Under the pieces are notes generated by a model, which saw only the letters and a list, made by a program, of their open reading frames with translations, searched no databases and had not been told where the DNA came from. A stretch of DNA of 39,772 nucleotides from a virus. This document shows positions 37,509 through 39,772 of the stretch, in pieces. The position numbers were made by a program, and so were the translations under genes. The DNA lies in IMG/VR virus record IMGVR_UViG_3300025759_000228, positions 1 to 39,772 of that record; one strand, given 5' to 3'. Position 1 is the first letter of the stretch, and each line of letters begins with the position of its first letter.

Positions 37509-39522
37509 GAATGATAATTTAGATGAGTTGTATGATGAGGCCCTTTTATCTGATGATCTATCAGGTTCTAAGAGGGTTTCACATAAGGCTATTGAGCATG
37601 TGGTTGATTTATTTGAGAAGTATCGTGATATGCGTAGGTTTAGAAGGGGTGGGAAGGAGATTGATTTAGCTAGGGAGTGGGACGTCAGATACAGGATATA
37701 CAAGGGTATATATTTACAAAGCGATCATAGCTATGATGGTGAGGCCACTGTGTTTAACCCCGTACTTAGAAAAAGTGTGAATGTTATAGAGTCTGAGGCG
37801 GGGAATGCTTTATTTGGTCGAGAAGATTATTTTTCTGTTGATGCCAGAGGAAATGATGCAGATTCAATTGAGATGGCTAGGGAAGCCTTTGGCACATTAA
37901 AGTATTATTCAGATCAAGAAGATTTTGTTTATAATTTTGAACTAGCTATGAAGCAAGCGCTTATTTACGACAGTACTTGGGTTGAAACTATATATGCAAA
38001 AGACAAGATAACTGGGGTTTATCGTCAGAAAGTCATTGAGCCGGTTACAGACCCTGAGTCTGGGGACCCTTTGTTTGACGAGTCTGGCGTACCTATAACT
38101 AGAACTAACTTTAAGATTCGTAAGATTGATGAGGATAAGCCCACGATAAAGGTTGAGGTTAGAGATATTTACAGAATGTACGTAAATCATTTAAAAGATG
38201 ACCCTGAAGGTGACGATATTATATATAGGGATGAGATGACAGCCCAGAAGTTAATTGAGATGAGAGATCGTGGGGTTTATAATTCTTCAGCAGTAAATAA
38301 GTTATTAAAAATGAACCCAGTATATGGTGAAAGACCAACACAGGATGTGGATGGGACGGGTGATGGTAAAACATTTATGGATGATATTGCCACATCGAAT
38401 GATAATAAAGACTCTTCTAGTTATGAGATACTAAGATTTCAGGGTTTATTCACTACTGAGAATGAAGAGACTGGCGTTAAATACCGTAAGCAGTTCTGGA
38501 TAGATATAGGGGAGAGATCGGAGTGTTTAAGATGTATTGTAAGCCCTGTAATTGGGGGGTATAAGACATTTAGTGGTTGTAATTATGACAGTATGGTTGG
38601 TGAATTTAATTCAGACTCTGTAATTAGCCCATATCAAGATCTGCAGTTTCAGATGAATGATAAAGAGAATCAGTCTTTGGACGGATTAACATTTAATTTA
38701 AATGGACCTCTCGAGGTTTTGCAGGCCTCTGGGATTAAGCAATCTGATATTTCTCAATCAAGAAAGCAACCTAATAAGGTACTCATGTCAAAGCAGATGG
38801 ATTCTGTTCGAAAGATAACAGTTGATGTTCCGCTAAGTCATCTAAATAACGAGCAGATTCGACTAGAAAACATGATGCAGTCTGGGACTGGAGCTACTTC
38901 ATTGGCTGGTGGATCACCTACGGGTACTCAAGTTGATAGATCAGGTAAGGCATTGGGTACACTTTTAACTCAGACTAGATCGCAGTTTAGTAAGTTTGTG
39001 AGAAAGTTTGAGAAGAGAATGATTGAGAAAAGCCTACAGAAGTCATGGGATATAATTATACAATTTTTCGACGATGAGATATTGATACCTATACAGGGTT
39101 CTGATGGGGTAGTTACATCGAAATTGCAAACACCTTCTGAGATAGTTGGCCAATTTAAGATAAATGTATCAACAGGGTCTCAATTTTTAAAAGAGAGGGA
39201 GTATCGGGACTCTATACTTGAATTACTATCTGTTGCTGGCATAAATGATAAATTTATTGAGACGCTTGATATCGTACCTATGTTACAAGAGATAGCGATG
39301 TCTCTATCACCAAAATTAGCCAGATTTATAAATCCTGATAACTTGGTAAATAAACAATCTCAGATGATACAGCAATTACAGCAGGCCCTAGAAAATGTAG
39401 GGGAACAGAATAAAGACTTATATGAAGAATCTAAGAGATTGCAGGGAGAGTTAAAACAAACTGATAGAGCAGCAGCATCTATACCTGGGCCTATTGAGAA
39501 AGAGGAGCTTAAGACGAATTGA
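37501..39522 (+). CDS. Portal protein
   Basis: 673 residues. Location right after TerL, length and composition fit the portal of podoviruses of the P22/SU10 group. Recognisable segments include YDGEATVFNPVLRKSVNVIE near the start of the wing, LAMKQALIYDSTWVETIY, KVEVRDIYRMYVNH and QFQMNDKENQSLDGLTFNLN. The C-terminal 60 residues are a coiled coil (IQQLQQALENVGEQNKDLYE) typical of the crown/barrel. The start overlaps TerL by 8 bases. It forms the dodecameric DNA entry ring. Confidence 0.85.
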   Translation: MAKNDNLDELYDEALLSDDLSGSKRVSHKAIEHVVDLFEKYRDMRRFRRGGKEIDLAREWDVRYRIYKGIYLQSDHSYDGEATVFNPVLRKSVNVIESEAGNALFGREDYFSVDARGNDADSIEMAREAFGTLKYYSDQEDFVYNFELAMKQALIYDSTWVETIYAKDKITGVYRQKVIEPVTDPESGDPLFDESGVPITRTNFKIRKIDEDKPTIKVEVRDIYRMYVNHLKDDPEGDDIIYRDEMTAQKLIEMRDRGVYNSSAVNKLLKMNPVYGERPTQDVDGTGDGKTFMDDIATSNDNKDSSSYEILRFQGLFTTENEETGVKYRKQFWIDIGERSECLRCIVSPVIGGYKTFSGCNYDSMVGEFNSDSVISPYQDLQFQMNDKENQSLDGLTFNLNGPLEVLQASGIKQSDISQSRKQPNKVLMSKQMDSVRKITVDVPLSHLNNEQIRLENMMQSGTGATSLAGGSPTGTQVDRSGKALGTLLTQTRSQFSKFVRKFEKRMIEKSLQKSWDIIIQFFDDEILIPIQGSDGVVTSKLQTPSEIVGQFKINVSTGSQFLKEREYRDSILELLSVAGINDKFIETLDIVPMLQEIAMSLSPKLARFINPDNLVNKQSQMIQQLQQALENVGEQNKDLYEESKRLQGELKQTDRAAASIPGPIEKEELKTN

Positions 39523-39772
39523 TTTATGAACAGTCTGATGAGGATTTAGAAAAAATAAAAAATGCTTCTTATATGAAAGATTTATTAACAACGCCAGGCT
39601 GGAGATTAATAGATTCAGAAATAAAAGAGTTTTTATCTTCATTAAAGGTAAAAAGGGACAGTTCCGATGATCCTAACATTATAATGTCTTGCATTAGGCA
39701 GGAAGATGGTATAATGTTCGTTAAAGAGGTTATTCAAGAGTACATTACTCTTGGTGACGAAGCAGTGAAAAA
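39519..39772 (+). CDS. Small late gene between portal and capsid (cut by the window end)
   Basis: Start TTG 39519 overlaps the portal stop; no ATG is available in this frame before residue 19. 84 codons are inside the window and, with bases 1-10, the gene closes at 87 residues. It has KDLLTTPGWRLIDSEIKEFL near the centre, a pattern of many small phage proteins (TPGW...) found between portal and capsid, and is acidic and helical. AGGAG lies 12 bases before the TTG, slightly far. No homologue is named here; a chaperone-like or scaffold-like role is a guess. Confidence 0.6.
   Translation, partial: MIYEQSDEDLEKIKNASYMKDLLTTPGWRLIDSEIKEFLSSLKVKRDSSDDPNIIMSCIRQEDGIMFVKEVIQEYITLGDEAVK

Noticed and set aside
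1-39772. tRNA genes and lysogeny genes
   Set aside because: No cloverleaf, integrase or excisionase was found by eye; a dedicated tRNA scan was not possible here.

Overview
The window looks like the whole genome of an AT-rich tailed bacteriophage, probably a short-tailed (podovirus-like) one. It has a terminase, a portal, an SU10-type (DUF5309) major capsid protein, a head-tail adaptor, a P22-gp10-like tail protein and a run of large low-complexity internal-virion candidates. There is no tape measure, sheath or baseplate gene, and I see no integrase, transposase, tRNA, rRNA or CRISPR array. The window ends inside an 87-codon gene whose frame continues, in phase, into bases 1-10 and stops there, so the sequence is most simply a circular or circularly permuted genome cut at an arbitrary point. 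Shine-Dalgarno sites are strong (AAGGAG, AGGAGGTG) and sigma70-like promoters are visible, which fits a bacterial host that uses both. The host cannot be named from the sequence alone.

Layout. (1) Late genes, + strand: about 34.5 kb to the window end, then on from 1 to 17494. The order is TerS candidate, three small genes, TerL, portal, small gene, major capsid, a sugar/methyl-transfer cassette with its own promoter (1013-4010), adaptor, P22-gp10-like protein, tail fibre, a lysis-like cluster (DUF5675 protein flanked by small membrane proteins), two further structural proteins and four large presumed internal-virion proteins. (2) Early genes, - strand, from 33764 down to 17491. They are tightly packed, often with ATGA or TAATG stop/start overlaps: ribbon-helix-helix regulators, many tiny genes, a probable ssDNA-binding protein, an SNF2-type helicase, a Lar-like anti-restriction protein, two paralogous hexapeptide-repeat proteins, ThyX, a nonulosonic (sialic-type) acid set (NeuB, HAD phosphatase, NeuA-like), a primase-helicase, a VRR-NUC nuclease, a DUF6378 protein and a sugar-nucleotide 4,6-dehydratase. 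(3) A non-coding control region, about 33765-34597, separates the divergent early and late units. It holds a good early promoter, palindromes, a perfect DnaA-box 9-mer, a terminator-like hairpin and an unusual G-quadruplex motif. (4) The two units converge at 17491-17494, where their stop codons share the four bases TTAA.

How the genes work together. No DNA or RNA polymerase gene is recognisable, so the phage appears to load its own primase-helicase and use host polymerases, with ThyX supporting dTMP supply. The most striking content is sugar chemistry split between the two units. Early genes would make an activated nonulosonic acid (or relative) and a 4,6-dehydro sugar nucleotide. Late genes right after the capsid gene encode a glycosyltransferase, a GT-B-like protein and a methyltransferase. 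A reasonable hypothesis is that the phage builds and attaches a modified sugar, either on its own capsid or on the host surface.

The second unusual element is the pair of QYGNS hexapeptide-repeat proteins encoded by long 18-bp tandem arrays. Their duplication, homogenised units and shared junctions show recent rearrangement.
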